From: Marinobacter alexandrii
GTDB taxonomy: Bacteria > Pseudomonadota > Gammaproteobacteria > Pseudomonadales > Oleiphilaceae
NCBI RefSeq assembly: GCF_005871205.1
Contig: NZ_SWKM01000014.1
Coordinates: 226,001 to 290,000, forward strand
Reading direction: 5' to 3'
Length of the DNA: 64,000 nucleotides
The notes under the pieces were generated by a model. That model saw nothing but the letters and a program-made list of their open reading frames with translations, made no database searches and was not told where the DNA came from. Positions 54,151 through 63,323 of the stretch are shown here, one piece after another (position 1 is the first letter of the stretch; every line of letters starts with the position of its first letter). The position numbers and the translations under genes are program-made.

Positions 54151-55764
54151 ATGAATAAGTACAACAGTCTCGACAAAACAGCCGCTAATCATTCTGCGCT
54201 GACACCGCTTAGCCTGCTGCAGCGTTCGGCACAGATTTTCCCAGCCAAGCGCGCGGTCGTTGACGATGACCGGTCACTGTCCTATCGGGAGCTGTACCAG
54301 CGTTGTTGCCAGATGGGCAATGCGCTTCGTTGCCGTGGTATCAAAACGGGAGACACCGTTGCCATCCTGTGCCCGAACAGTCACGAGATGCTGGAGTCTC
54401 ACTACGCCGTTCCCATGGCCGGCGCCGTGCTCAATTCCGTTAATATCCGCCTGGATGCGGCAACGCTGTCTTTTATCCTGGCCCATGGAGAGGCGAGGGT
54501 GCTGTTCTATGACACCCAATGGGAAAACCTGGTCGAGGCGGCCATAGCTGAGTTCGAGGTACCGCCGTTGTTGGTCGCCATAGAGCGCAAAGCGGGGGTT
54601 AGCGAGGGCCTGGCGGACCTGGACTACGAGAGCCTGATGATGGAGGGAGATCCGGGGGCCTCCTGGCAACGCCCATCCGATGAATGGGACGCGATCACTC
54701 TCAATTATACCTCTGGCACTACCGGCAACCCCAAAGGCGTGGTCTACCACCACCGCGGCGCATATCTGGCGGCTATGACCAATGCCATGGTGTTCGATAT
54801 GACCGCCGAGACTGTCTACCTGTGGACCCTGCCAATGTTCCATTGCAACGGTTGGGCCTACACCTGGGCGATCACGGCTGTGGGCGGTACCCACGTCTGC
54901 CTGCGGGAGGTGGACGCCATGGAAATTTACCGCCGGATCGAAGACTTCGGTGTAACCCACATGTGCGGTGCGCCTGTGGTGATGAACATGTTGTTGCAAG
55001 ATTTGGGACGCGAGGGCGTGACACTTTCGCGACCCGCTCACTTTGCTCTGGGTGGTGCGGCGCCTCCCAGCAGCGTTATCCGTAAGGCAGAGGAAATCGG
55101 CTTCCACATTACCCACCTGTATGGCCTGACTGAAACGTTTGGGCCCGCAACGCTGTGTGTCCCCCAGCAGGAGTGGCAGCAGCTTTCGCTGGAGGAAAGA
55201 GCTGTAAATATGTCCCGCCAGGGCGTCCCCACACACGGCCTGGACGAGGTCGCTGTTCTGGATATAGCCAACGGGCAGCCGCTGCCTGCCGACGGCAACG
55301 CCATGGGCGAAATTTGTATCCGCGGCAACACTGTCATGAAGGGATACCTGAAAAACCCAGAGGCTACCGAGAAGGCGTTTAGGGACGGCTGGTTCCACAC
55401 TGGTGACCTAGCTGTTATGCACCCGGATCACTATGTCGAAATTCGGGACCGGGCCAAGGACGTGATCATCTCGGGGGGTGAAAACATTTCCAGCCTGGAG
55501 GTGGAAGAAGTTCTTTATCAGCACCCGAAAGTCTCAGAGGCCGCGGTGGTGGCGATGGCCGACGAAAAATGGGGTGAAGTACCCTGCGCCTTTGTTAATC
55601 CAGTTGACGATGGTGAGGAACCCACCGCCGAAGAGATCATTGCCTTCTGTCGGGAGCGCATGGCGCACTTTAAGGCACCGCGGAAGGTAGTGCTTGGTGA
55701 ATTGCCCAAGACCGCCACCGGCAAGATTCGTAAAAACATGCTTCGGGACTCTCTGCCGCGATGA
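54151..55764 (+). CDS. LvaE-like acyl-CoA synthetase (AMP-binding)
   Basis: A 537-residue ligase of the ANL superfamily that activates a carboxylic acid to its CoA thioester through an acyl-adenylate. Motifs are the P-loop YTSGTTGNPKGV, the A5 motif YGLTET, GWFHTGDLAV, and the C-terminal catalytic K525 in TATGKIRKN. The length and motifs resemble medium-chain or short-chain fatty acyl-CoA synthetases. It starts 3 bases after the DUF6285 gene. In the Lva reading it would load levulinate or a similar 4-oxo or 4-hydroxy acid. Confidence 0.9.
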   Translation: MNKYNSLDKTAANHSALTPLSLLQRSAQIFPAKRAVVDDDRSLSYRELYQRCCQMGNALRCRGIKTGDTVAILCPNSHEMLESHYAVPMAGAVLNSVNIRLDAATLSFILAHGEARVLFYDTQWENLVEAAIAEFEVPPLLVAIERKAGVSEGLADLDYESLMMEGDPGASWQRPSDEWDAITLNYTSGTTGNPKGVVYHHRGAYLAAMTNAMVFDMTAETVYLWTLPMFHCNGWAYTWAITAVGGTHVCLREVDAMEIYRRIEDFGVTHMCGAPVVMNMLLQDLGREGVTLSRPAHFALGGAAPPSSVIRKAEEIGFHITHLYGLTETFGPATLCVPQQEWQQLSLEERAVNMSRQGVPTHGLDEVAVLDIANGQPLPADGNAMGEICIRGNTVMKGYLKNPEATEKAFRDGWFHTGDLAVMHPDHYVEIRDRAKDVIISGGENISSLEVEEVLYQHPKVSEAAVVAMADEKWGEVPCAFVNPVDDGEEPTAEEIIAFCRERMAHFKAPRKVVLGELPKTATGKIRKNMLRDSLPR

Positions 55765-55911
55765 CTGGGCTGTCCCGATAATTGGGCTGACCATGGTCGG
55801 CAGGAGGTTGCGATAACGCGAATAAGGAATTCACAACAACGAAAACCGGCCCTGATTCAAAGGGCCTGAAAGTTCCAGTGACAACAAAGACAAGAACACA
55901 GGAGCATTACC

Positions 55912-57135
55912 ATGAAAACAACAAGCATCAAGAAAATGCTGGTTGCGACGACCGCAGCCGCTACCCTGGGCACCGCCGGTACCAGTTATGCTGAGGATCC
56001 GATCCGGATCGGGGGGCTCTACATTCTCTCTGGCAGTGCTGCCACCTATGGTGAGTTTGCCCAGAAGGGCATCAACCTAGCGGTGGATGAAATCAATGGT
56101 TCCGGCGGCATTCTGGGTCGCCAGGTCGAAATGGTCTATGAGGACAGCCAGGGCAAGGCCTCGGTGGCTATCCAGGCAGCCCGGAAACTGGTTTACTCTG
56201 AGAGTGTTGACGCTCTCGTGGGTCTGGACAGCTCGGGCGTTGCCCAGGGGATGGTCCCGACCATGCCAGAGCTGCAGAAGCCACTGATCATCACCCACGC
56301 CGCCACGCCGGACGTCACCGGCAATCTGTGTAATCCCTTTACCTACCGCATCAGCGTCAACGTGGCCCAGAACATGAAGGCTGCCGCCCTGGTGGCTGCA
56401 GACACCGATGCCACCAACTGGACCACCATCGGTCCGGACTATGCCTTCGGCCACCAGTCCTGGGAGTTCTTCGGTAATTACCTCAAAGAGATCAAGCCGG
56501 ATGTGAACCTGATGTCGGAGACCAACTTCCCGCGTTTTGGTGCCGAAGACTTCACCCCGTTTATTGACCGGGTCATGGACTCTGACGCCGAGGGTGTGCT
56601 GATCTCCGTCTGGGGAGGTGATCTCGTCAACTTTATCCGCCAGGCCAATACCCGTGGGTTCTTCGAAAAGGATCTGGAGGTGATGTTTACTGTGGGTGCC
56701 GCGACCGAGGTGCTCTCCGCGCTGGGCGAGGAAATGCCAGAGGGTGTGCATCTGTCCACACGGTATTGGTATGAAGCATATGACAACGCGGTGAATGATC
56801 GTTTCGTTAAGGCGTACATCAACGCCTACGGCACTGCCCCAAGCTACAACGCCGAGGGTGCCTATGCGGCTATCTATGCCTATAAAAACGCCATGGAAAC
56901 AGCTGGCACCACCGAAGGCCCCGCCGTTGCCAAGGCGCTCAGCGGCATGAGCCTTGAGGCACCGAACGGTACGGTGACGTTCCGTGAAGGTGATCACCAG
57001 GCGATGGTCAGCCCGAACTGGGGTGTGTCCGGCCCCATGCATCCAGAGCATGGCATTCGCACGCTGACAAATCTGCAGATCTTTAATGGCGAGGAAGTCG
57101 CCCGCACGATCGAAGAGACCGGTTGCAAGCTCTGA
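55912..57135 (+). CDS. Liv-type ABC transporter periplasmic binding protein
   Basis: A 407-residue solute-binding protein. The signal peptide at about 1-27 ends SYA-ED, and the mature domain begins PIRIGGLYILSGSAATYGEF, the type I (branched-chain amino acid) fold. The motifs GINLAVDEIN and GGILGRQVEMVYED are typical. AGGAG precedes the ATG. The partner permeases and ATPases follow. Such systems carry branched-chain amino acids, aromatic acids, amides or short carboxylates; the neighbouring catabolic genes suggest an organic acid. A GGCCCT/AGGGCC inverted repeat at 55848-55866 in its leader has no T-run. Confidence 0.9.
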   Translation: MKTTSIKKMLVATTAAATLGTAGTSYAEDPIRIGGLYILSGSAATYGEFAQKGINLAVDEINGSGGILGRQVEMVYEDSQGKASVAIQAARKLVYSESVDALVGLDSSGVAQGMVPTMPELQKPLIITHAATPDVTGNLCNPFTYRISVNVAQNMKAAALVAADTDATNWTTIGPDYAFGHQSWEFFGNYLKEIKPDVNLMSETNFPRFGAEDFTPFIDRVMDSDAEGVLISVWGGDLVNFIRQANTRGFFEKDLEVMFTVGAATEVLSALGEEMPEGVHLSTRYWYEAYDNAVNDRFVKAYINAYGTAPSYNAEGAYAAIYAYKNAMETAGTTEGPAVAKALSGMSLEAPNGTVTFREGDHQAMVSPNWGVSGPMHPEHGIRTLTNLQIFNGEEVARTIEETGCKL

Positions 57136-57159
57136 TCTGACTGTTGTTCTTTTGCTTGC

Positions 57160-57183
57160 CGTGGCGTCCTCCGGGGCGCCACG
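57160..57183 (+). other. Stem-loop between binding-protein and permease genes
   Basis: CGTGGCG at 57160-57166 pairs with CGCCACG at 57177-57183 around a 10-base loop, without a following T-run. In binding-protein ABC operons such a stem often protects the upstream mRNA and lowers downstream expression; that role is inferred here. Confidence 0.45.
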
Positions 57184-57212
57184 AATCCGGCCCTAACGTA
57201 ATGAGGTAATCC

Positions 57213-58082
57213 ATGTCTGGCATCGGAGCGGCGTTGCTGAATAGTCTCGATATCGGGCTTCTGCTGTTTATCATCGCAGTGGGCCTGAACATCGTTTTCG
57301 GCGTGCTGAACATCATCAATTTTGCCCACGGGGCACTTTACATGCTGGGGGCCTACCTGGCCTTCACCCTGATTAACATAGCGGGAATGCCCTTCTGGGC
57401 GGCTCTGCTTCTGGCTCCGGTTGGCGTTGCCATTCTGGCGGTTGTTATTGACCGCGTCCTGTTGCGCTTCATCTATTCCCGGGACATTGCGGACAGCCTG
57501 CTACTGACCTTCGCCATTTTGCTGATCATCAACGAGAGTGTGCGAACGATCTGGGGTAGCGGCATCCATGTAGTTCAGCCCCCACAGCTGCTTTCCGGTT
57601 CCGTGGAGCTGCTAGGCAGTTCCGTGGCCACCTACAGCCTGTTTGTGATTGTTATTGGGCTGCTGTTACTGGCCGGGCTCTGGTACCTGTTCAATCGCAC
57701 CCGCGTCGGCCGCATCATGCGCGCAGCGGCACTGGACCGGGATATGGCCGAGGCCCTGTGCATCAATACCCGGTTGGTGGTGACCGGCGTTTTTGCGTTT
57801 GGTGCCTGGCTGGCCGCTGTCGGTGGCGTGATGGCCGCTCCCATGCGGGCGCTGGATCCGGGCATGGGCGACAAGATCATTATCGAGTCGTTTATTGTGG
57901 TGGTGATCGGCGGCCTGGGCAGTTTTCCCGGTGCCTTGCTTGGCGCCATTATTCTGGGCCTGATTCACGGCTTCGGTGGCCGCTACCTGCCGGAAGTGAA
58001 CCTGCTGTTGCCGTTCGTGGGTATGGCGCTGGTTCTGTTGTTCAAACCAAACGGCATTATGGGCAAGGGGGCAAGCGCATGA
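57213..58082 (+). CDS. Liv-type ABC transporter permease (LivH family)
   Basis: A 289-residue inner-membrane permease with about eight hydrophobic segments. The family start is recognisable (LDIGLLLFIIAVGLNIVFGV, then NFAHGALYMLGAY), and the cytoplasmic EAA-like loop lies near ALDRDMAEALCINTRLV. It pairs with the LivM-type gene, whose ATG overlaps the stop (ATGA). GAGG precedes the ATG about 7 bases away. Confidence 0.93.
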   Translation: MSGIGAALLNSLDIGLLLFIIAVGLNIVFGVLNIINFAHGALYMLGAYLAFTLINIAGMPFWAALLLAPVGVAILAVVIDRVLLRFIYSRDIADSLLLTFAILLIINESVRTIWGSGIHVVQPPQLLSGSVELLGSSVATYSLFVIVIGLLLLAGLWYLFNRTRVGRIMRAAALDRDMAEALCINTRLVVTGVFAFGAWLAAVGGVMAAPMRALDPGMGDKIIIESFIVVVIGGLGSFPGALLGAIILGLIHGFGGRYLPEVNLLLPFVGMALVLLFKPNGIMGKGASA

Positions 58083-59026
58083 AGACCAAGGTTCTTATGG
58101 CCATACTGGCTCTGGTGATTGCGGGGCTGATTGCGGTGCCCTGGGTTGCCTCCTATTTCTACATTTTCATCTTTACCGAGATCCTGATCCTGGGCCTGTT
58201 TGCTGCCAGCTTTAACCTGATTTTCGGTTATACCGGTATGCTGAGCTTCGGGCATGCTGCCTTCTTCGGTATCGGCTCTTACGCCACGGCCCTGGTGCTG
58301 ATCCACCTGGAGTGGCCGTTCCTGGCCTGCCTGCTGGTTTCCATGGGGGCAGCGGCAGTGCTCGCGCTGGTTATCGGCTTCCTGAGCGTCCGCCTCAATG
58401 AGGTGTACTTTGCCATGCTTACCCTGGCTTTTGGCATGATGGTTTTTGCCATCGCCTATCAGTGGCGCTCGGTAACCAACGGCAGTGACGGTCTTGCCGG
58501 GTTTACCCTGGGCTCTTTCGGCCTGGGTCTTGATCTTACCCTGGCTAACCCTTCGGTCTACTACCATGTGGTGCTGGGCATTGTGGCCATTGCCGCGATA
58601 GTGCTGTACCTGATCTGCCGTAGTTCTTTCGGCATGATCCTCAAGGCAATCCGCCAGAATCCCGAGCGGGTATCCTTCGCCGGGCTGAACGTACGCACGT
58701 ACCGCCTGGTGGCTTTTGTTATAGCCGGAACCTTCGCGGGCCTGGCCGGTGGCCTGATCGCCCCGTTCCTGCGGGTGGCGAGCCCGGAACTTCTGCACTG
58801 GTCCATGTCCGCCGAACCCATACTGATGGCGATCCTGGGTGGCACCGGGTTTTTCCTGGGCCCGTTCATCGGCTCTGCGGCGTTCGTATTGCTGGAAACC
58901 TGGATCACTACCTACACGGAATCCTGGATGTTGGTTCTGGGTATCATCCTGGCGCTGATGGTCATCTTCTTCCGCAAGGGCCTGCTGGGCACCGCCATTG
59001 ACTGGTGGATGGAGGTGAAGAAATGA
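58079..59026 (+). CDS. Liv-type ABC transporter permease (LivM family)
   Basis: A 315-residue permease with about nine membrane segments. It contains the LivM hallmarks FNLIFGYTGMLSFGHAAFFGIGSY and the loop AIRQNPERVSFAGLNV. The frame is open about 320 bases further upstream, inside the LivH-type gene, but that part is not membrane-like and is rejected. The start overlaps the upstream stop by 4 bases; its own stop overlaps the next ATG by 4 bases. Confidence 0.93.
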   Translation: MKTKVLMAILALVIAGLIAVPWVASYFYIFIFTEILILGLFAASFNLIFGYTGMLSFGHAAFFGIGSYATALVLIHLEWPFLACLLVSMGAAAVLALVIGFLSVRLNEVYFAMLTLAFGMMVFAIAYQWRSVTNGSDGLAGFTLGSFGLGLDLTLANPSVYYHVVLGIVAIAAIVLYLICRSSFGMILKAIRQNPERVSFAGLNVRTYRLVAFVIAGTFAGLAGGLIAPFLRVASPELLHWSMSAEPILMAILGGTGFFLGPFIGSAAFVLLETWITTYTESWMLVLGIILALMVIFFRKGLLGTAIDWWMEVKK

Positions 59027-59805
59027 GTAACCCCGTGCTCAACATTGCCAACCTGACCAAGCGTTTTGGCGGGGTTACGGCGGTCTCCGATATCAACCTG
59101 GAAGTCATGCCCAGGGAAACCATCGCTATTATCGGCCCCAACGGTGCCGGTAAGACCACCTTCTACAACATGGTTTCCGGCCGGATGCAGCCGACTGAAG
59201 GCAGGATCATGCTGGACGGCAAGGATATCACTGGCCTGCCGCCTCATAAGATCAGCCGGTTGGGAGTCTCCCGATCGTTCCAGATCAACAATATCTTCCC
59301 GGAGATGACGGTGCAGGAGAACGTGGAAGTGGTGCTGTCGGCCTACCATGGCCACAGCCGCAGGCTGTTCAACATCGCCTCCCGCAATACTGCAATCCAG
59401 CAGGAGGCGGTTGAGTTTCTGACCCGCCTGGGTATCGACAGCCTGAAGGCGCAGCGCGCTGAAGTTATCAGCTACGGCGACAAGCGATTGCTGGAAATAG
59501 CCATGGTGCTGGCCACACAACCAAAGCTGGTGCTGTTGGACGAGCCCACCGCCGGGATGACCCCGGATGAAACCCGGCGCACCACCCGGCTGATCAAGAA
59601 GCTAGCCGACAGCGGAGACTACACCTTCATGATCACCGAACACGATATGGATGTGGTCTTCAACCTGGCGGACCGGATTCTGGTCATGCACCGTGGCGAG
59701 AAGCTCTTTGCCGGCACACCGGAGGAAGTCAAGAACCACCCGGAGGTTCGTGTCGCCTACCTAGGCGAAGAAGACGACGAGGCGGTCGAGGAGGCCAACC
59801 TATGA
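59023..59805 (+). CDS. Liv-type ABC transporter ATP-binding protein (LivG family)
   Basis: A 260-residue ABC ATPase. The Walker A is GPNGAGKTTFYNMVSG. The signature region is degenerate (ISYGDKRLLEIAMVLA, as usual in LivG), the Walker B is LVLLDEPTAGMTP, and the H-loop is TEHDMD. The C-terminal acidic tail EEDDEAVEEANL is typical of the family ending. The start at MSNPVLNI overlaps the LivM-type stop. Confidence 0.94.
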   Translation: MSNPVLNIANLTKRFGGVTAVSDINLEVMPRETIAIIGPNGAGKTTFYNMVSGRMQPTEGRIMLDGKDITGLPPHKISRLGVSRSFQINNIFPEMTVQENVEVVLSAYHGHSRRLFNIASRNTAIQQEAVEFLTRLGIDSLKAQRAEVISYGDKRLLEIAMVLATQPKLVLLDEPTAGMTPDETRRTTRLIKKLADSGDYTFMITEHDMDVVFNLADRILVMHRGEKLFAGTPEEVKNHPEVRVAYLGEEDDEAVEEANL

Positions 59806-60506
59806 TTCTTGATGTGCGCAATATCCAGACGTTCTACGGCGAGAGTCAGGCGCTCCAGGGTGTTAGCCTTCAGCTCGAAGCCGGCGAGACGGTTTGCATT
59901 CTCGGTCGGAACGGTGCGGGGAAAAGCACCACCCTGAAAAGCATCATGGGCCTGACGCCCCCGAGGTCGGGAGAGGTCGTCTATGAAGGCAAGCCGGTCC
60001 AGGGTTGGCCGGCACACCGGATTGCCCGCGCAGGCATCGGGTACGTGCCGGAAGATCGTAGGATATTTCCCGGGCTGACGGTGCGGGATAACCTGGATGT
60101 GGCCTCCTATCAACGCAAAGCCAATTCCGCGCACTGGACAGTGGATGGCATCCTCAAGAAATACGAGATGCTGGGTGAGCGGGCGGACCAGGACGGCGCC
60201 ACTCTATCCGGTGGCCAACAACAGATGCTGGCGGTGGCACGGTCCCTGATGATCCAGCCACGGCTGTTGTTGCTGGATGAGCCTAATGAAGGCCTGGCCC
60301 CGGTCATTGTGCAGCAGATTGGTGAACTGATTGACGACCTGAGCCGGACCACAACCATTCTGTTCACCGACCAAAGTGTCCGATTTGCCCTCAAGCATGC
60401 CCAGAGAGCCTACATCCTGGAGAAGGGGCAGGTAGTGCATGAGGCGACTAGTGATGAACTTCGGGCCGATCAGGCCACCCAGGACCGGTTCCTGTCGGTG
60501 GCATAA
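59802..60506 (+). CDS. Liv-type ABC transporter ATP-binding protein (LivF family)
   Basis: A 234-residue ABC ATPase. The Walker A is GRNGAGKSTTLKSIMG, the signature is LSGGQQQMLAVARSLM, the Walker B is LLLLDEPNEGLAPV (EGL, the LivF form), and the His switch region reads FTDQSVRFA, with Gln in place of the usual His. It overlaps livG by 4 bases. With the four preceding genes it makes a full importer. It is followed 36 bases later by the TetR gene. Confidence 0.94.
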   Translation: MILDVRNIQTFYGESQALQGVSLQLEAGETVCILGRNGAGKSTTLKSIMGLTPPRSGEVVYEGKPVQGWPAHRIARAGIGYVPEDRRIFPGLTVRDNLDVASYQRKANSAHWTVDGILKKYEMLGERADQDGATLSGGQQQMLAVARSLMIQPRLLLLDEPNEGLAPVIVQQIGELIDDLSRTTTILFTDQSVRFALKHAQRAYILEKGQVVHEATSDELRADQATQDRFLSVA

Positions 60507-60513
60507 ATTGGCT

Positions 60514-60519
60514 TATAAT
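60514..60519 (+). promoter_or_regulatory. Candidate -10 element for the TetR gene
   Basis: A consensus TATAAT lies 24 bases before the GTG start, inside the short gap after the livF-type stop. No good -35 box is seen 17 bases upstream (CCTGTC), so the promoter is uncertain, but it would let the regulator be made independently of the operon. Confidence 0.35.
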
Positions 60520-60542
60520 CCCCGCCTCAGGAGCAGACTGGC

Positions 60543-61235
60543 GTGGCATTTATGATCGAAAATTACGAAGCATTTCGTCGTGAACTCAGCATGTCCAAAG
60601 AGGATGTGATCCGTGATGTATATCGGCAGAACAAGGACCGTATCAGCATCAAGAAGGAGGCGACGGCGGTCAGAAATCTGACCCGCATCATCGAGTCAAC
60701 TCTGCGACTGGCGAACTCTAAGGGCTTCCATGCCATGACGTTGAGGGATCTATGTGCGGATTCTGAATTGAGCATGGGGGGGCTCTACGCCTACATCCGT
60801 AACAAGGATGACCTCATCCACCTGATTCAGAGCCATGGGTTCACGATCACGCGCCGTACCTTGCTCCATTACACTGCGGAGGCTAAGGATGAGCGTGAAC
60901 GGTTGTTTGCCGCCATCAAGGCGCATTTGTACCTGAGTGAGCTTATGCGGGCCTGGTTCTACTTTTCCTACATGGAGGCCAAGAGCCTTCCATCTTCGGA
61001 AAAACGGGATGCGGTCGCTATCGAACTCGAGATCGAAGGGATCTTCCTGAGTGTGATTGAGGATGCTATCGAGGCGGGCGTATACCGGCCAAAGAACGCC
61101 CGCCTCGTTGCCTCGATGATCAAGGCGCTGCTGCAGGACTGGTACCTGAAACGCAGGAAATATCGCGATCAGGATGTCGCCGTTGATGAGTATGCTGCGT
61201 TTGTTCGAGATGTGATTGAAAGCTATTTGCTCTGA
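60543..61235 (+). CDS. TetR-family transcriptional regulator
   Basis: A 230-residue regulator. The helix-turn-helix is at about residues 50-90 ([27 protein letters not shown]), preceded by an unusual N-terminal extension of about 35 residues before the usual first helix. The C-terminal ligand-binding domain is all-helical. GTG at 60543 has AGGAG 9 bases upstream and is preferred over the ATG at 60552. It lies between the importer and the CoA-transferase gene on the same strand. It is the likely repressor of the catabolic cluster, with a CoA ester as probable inducer (inference from similar systems). Confidence 0.88.
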   Translation: MAFMIENYEAFRRELSMSKEDVIRDVYRQNKDRISIKKEATAVRNLTRIIESTLRLANSKGFHAMTLRDLCADSELSMGGLYAYIRNKDDLIHLIQSHGFTITRRTLLHYTAEAKDERERLFAAIKAHLYLSELMRAWFYFSYMEAKSLPSSEKRDAVAIELEIEGIFLSVIEDAIEAGVYRPKNARLVASMIKALLQDWYLKRRKYRDQDVAVDEYAAFVRDVIESYLL

Positions 61236-61236
61236 G

Positions 61237-61266
61237 GGGCTGACGCTCTCTTGCGAGGCAGCCCCC
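61237..61266 (+). terminator. Possible hairpin after the TetR gene
   Basis: GGGGCTG at 61237-61243 pairs with CAGCCCC at 61260-61266, starting 1 base after the TetR stop. No T-run follows, so an intrinsic terminator is doubtful; an mRNA 3' stem is equally possible. Confidence 0.3.
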
Positions 61267-61391
61267 GTCGGTGGCGTTAAGGAAAGCGGTCTGGGGAGGG
61301 AAGGCTCCCGGTATGGCCTGGACGATTTTATGGAACTCAAATATCTGTGTCTTGGCGGCATGCGCTGAGAGCCGCTTAAAAGGAGAATCGG

Positions 61392-62615
61392 ATGTCAGAA
61401 TCCCTGTCTCACCTGCGTGTCCTGGATCTTTCCCGGGTATTGGCCGGGCCCTGGGCGGGTCAGATTTTAGGAGATCTGGGCGCCGAGGTCATCAAGATTG
61501 AGCGCCCAGGAGCCGGTGACGACACTCGCTCTTGGGGGCCGCCTTACATGGAGGGGACTAATGGCAAGGCTGAGCTCTCCGCCTACTTTCTGACTGCTAA
61601 TCGGAATAAGCAATCGCTGGCGATCGATATTGCCGATCCCGAGGGGCAGGAACTGATCCGCAAACTCGTGGCCGAATCGGATGTGGTGTTGGAAAACTTC
61701 AAGGTGGACGGCCTCAAACGCTACGGCCTGGACTATGACAGTTTGAAACGTATCAATCCGAAAATCATCTACTGTTCGATCACCGGATTTGGCCAGGATG
61801 GCCCTTATGCGAGCCGGCCCGGCTACGATTTCCTGATTCAGGCCATGGGCGGGCTTATGAGTATTACCGGGCAACCGGAGGGCGAGCCAGGTGCTGGCCC
61901 GATGAAGGTGGGCGTGGCCCTGACGGATATTATGACTGGGCTATACGCCACCATCGGCGTACTCGCCGCCCTTAGCCACCGGGATCGGACCGGCGAAGGC
62001 CAGTATGTGGAAACCGCGTTATTGGACGTGCAGGTGGCCTGCCTTGCCAACCAAGCCATGAATTACCTGACCACAGGCAAGTCTCCAACCAGAATGGGAA
62101 ATGCCCACCCCAACATCGTTCCTTACCAGGATTTTCCTACCGCAGACGGTAACATGGTGCTGACGGTCGGCAATGATCAGCAGTTTGCCCGGCTTTGTGA
62201 CGTGCTCGGTCGCACGGAGTGGGCGAGCGATGAGCGCTTTGCGACAAATCGAGCCCGTGTGGCAAATCGCCGGACACTGATCCCAATGTTGCGGCAGGCG
62301 ACGGTGATGCGATCGACTCGGGAGTGGGTGAAAGTTCTTGAGGGGGCGGGGGTGCCCTGCGGTCCCGTTAATACTCTGGGCCAGGTATTTGATGATCCCC
62401 AGGTCCTCGCACGGGGGATGAAACAGACTGTTCAGCATCCGGATCTGGGCGAAGTGCCGATGGTTGGCAATCCGATTAAGCTGAAACTTACACCGGTGAC
62501 CTACCGAAACGCACCACCGCTTTTAGGTGAGCAGTCGGAACAGGTCCTTCAGCAAGTTGTGGGGCTGTCGTCCGATGAGATTAAGGCGCTTCGGGAACGG
62601 GGTGTCGTGTCTTGA
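61392..62615 (+). CDS. CaiB/BaiF-type (class III) CoA-transferase
   Basis: A 407-residue enzyme that moves CoA between organic acids, often from succinyl-CoA. The N-terminal motif is LRVLDLSRVLAGPWAGQILGDLGAEVIKIE, shown here only by its ends (LRVLDLSRVLAGPW and GAEVIKIE). The catalytic Asp lies in GVALTDIMTGLYA, and the C-terminal part has VPCGPVNTLGQVFDDPQ. AAGGAG is about 8 bases before the ATG. It is probably part of the regulon next to the acyl-CoA genes and may give a second route to activate the substrate or release CoA. The specific acid is unknown. Confidence 0.92.
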   Translation: MSESLSHLRVLDLSRVLAGPWAGQILGDLGAEVIKIERPGAGDDTRSWGPPYMEGTNGKAELSAYFLTANRNKQSLAIDIADPEGQELIRKLVAESDVVLENFKVDGLKRYGLDYDSLKRINPKIIYCSITGFGQDGPYASRPGYDFLIQAMGGLMSITGQPEGEPGAGPMKVGVALTDIMTGLYATIGVLAALSHRDRTGEGQYVETALLDVQVACLANQAMNYLTTGKSPTRMGNAHPNIVPYQDFPTADGNMVLTVGNDQQFARLCDVLGRTEWASDERFATNRARVANRRTLIPMLRQATVMRSTREWVKVLEGAGVPCGPVNTLGQVFDDPQVLARGMKQTVQHPDLGEVPMVGNPIKLKLTPVTYRNAPPLLGEQSEQVLQQVVGLSSDEIKALRERGVVS

Positions 62616-62892
62616 AACTGACTGTTCCGGATACCCAGTGATGCTCATAAGGTGCGAACGGTCATGGGGCGCTGAAACGCTTTGGCGATAACGCCAACGT
62701 AACTCATTGATATTATTTACTTCTAAACTTCGATTCTGACCTGGTTGCGGCAGTTCAAAAAATACCTAGGTCGTTGATTAAAATAATATTTGAGATCGCG
62801 CCCACCAAGACTTCAGCTTCGTGTAACACCTCGCTTGTTCGCACGTCAGTATGGTGTGAGACACAACATGGCAGTGCCATGGGAGGTGCGAC

Positions 62893-63198
62893 ATGAAAAT
62901 TGCTAGTCTGGTTTTATTTGCTCTGGTTTGGTCTGGGTCTTTGGTTGCGGGGGGAATTCCTGCCGAAGCAAGTCCCGGTTATCTCAATTACGATTATCCT
63001 TCGGAAAGAGCCGGTGGGCCCTTTAGCATTCTGCGTACAGGCACGATAACTGCGGCGGGAATCTATGAGCCCGGTTACGTCAACTATCGCTATCCCTCAG
63101 AGGGCCAACCCACGCCCAAGCTGGCCCGTACCGGCACGTGGCTGGAGTCAGGTGTGTTCGAACCAACCTACGTTAACTATCGCATTGATCGCGAGTGA
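62893..63198 (+). CDS. Small secreted protein with internal YxNYxYPSE repeats
   Basis: A 101-residue protein with a clear signal peptide (about 1-26). The mature part consists of two 31-residue repeats and a third partial one. Unit 1 begins PGYLNYDYPSE (about 28) and ends RTGTITAAGIYE. Unit 2 begins PGYVNYRYPSE (about 60) and ends RTGTWLESGVFE. Unit 3 is PTYVNYRIDRE. No family is recognised. GGGAGG lies 7 bases before the ATG and an intrinsic terminator follows, so it is an independent, well-expressed gene. It is probably periplasmic; function unknown. Confidence 0.8.
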   Translation: MKIASLVLFALVWSGSLVAGGIPAEASPGYLNYDYPSERAGGPFSILRTGTITAAGIYEPGYVNYRYPSEGQPTPKLARTGTWLESGVFEPTYVNYRIDRE

Positions 63199-63222
63199 CG
63201 ACGACACTGTTGGTTGGATCGC

Positions 63223-63252
63223 AAAGGGTGGAGCTGGCCTCCGCCCTTTTTT
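63223..63252 (+). terminator. Intrinsic terminator of the small repeat-protein gene
   Basis: AAAGGGTGGAG pairs with CTCCGCCCTTT (one T-G wobble) around a short CTGGC loop, followed by a T-rich run. It lies 25 bases after the stop of the 101-residue protein. Confidence 0.85.
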
Positions 63253-63323
63253 ATATTTATCAGAATCCTACGTAAGGTTTTTGAACTGAAGTTTTAAGCC
63301 TGTTTCAGGTAGTCGGCTCGTTA

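Noticed and set aside
54274..55398. 374-residue ORF antisense to the acyl-CoA synthetase
   Set aside because: A shadow of a GC-rich gene: no motif and composition rich in His, Gln and Arg.
56077..57051. 324-residue ORF antisense to the Liv binding protein
   Set aside because: A shadow frame without domains. The plus-strand gene has a signal peptide and a complete fold.
57758..58078. N-terminal extension of the LivM-type permease
   Set aside because: It lies in a second frame of the LivH gene and is Arg/Gly-rich and not membrane-like. The ATG at 58079 with an ATGA overlap is the natural start.
62682..62697. TTGGCG-ATAA-CGCCAA hairpin after the CoA-transferase gene
   Set aside because: A perfect 6-bp stem but no T-run, so a terminator could not be supported.
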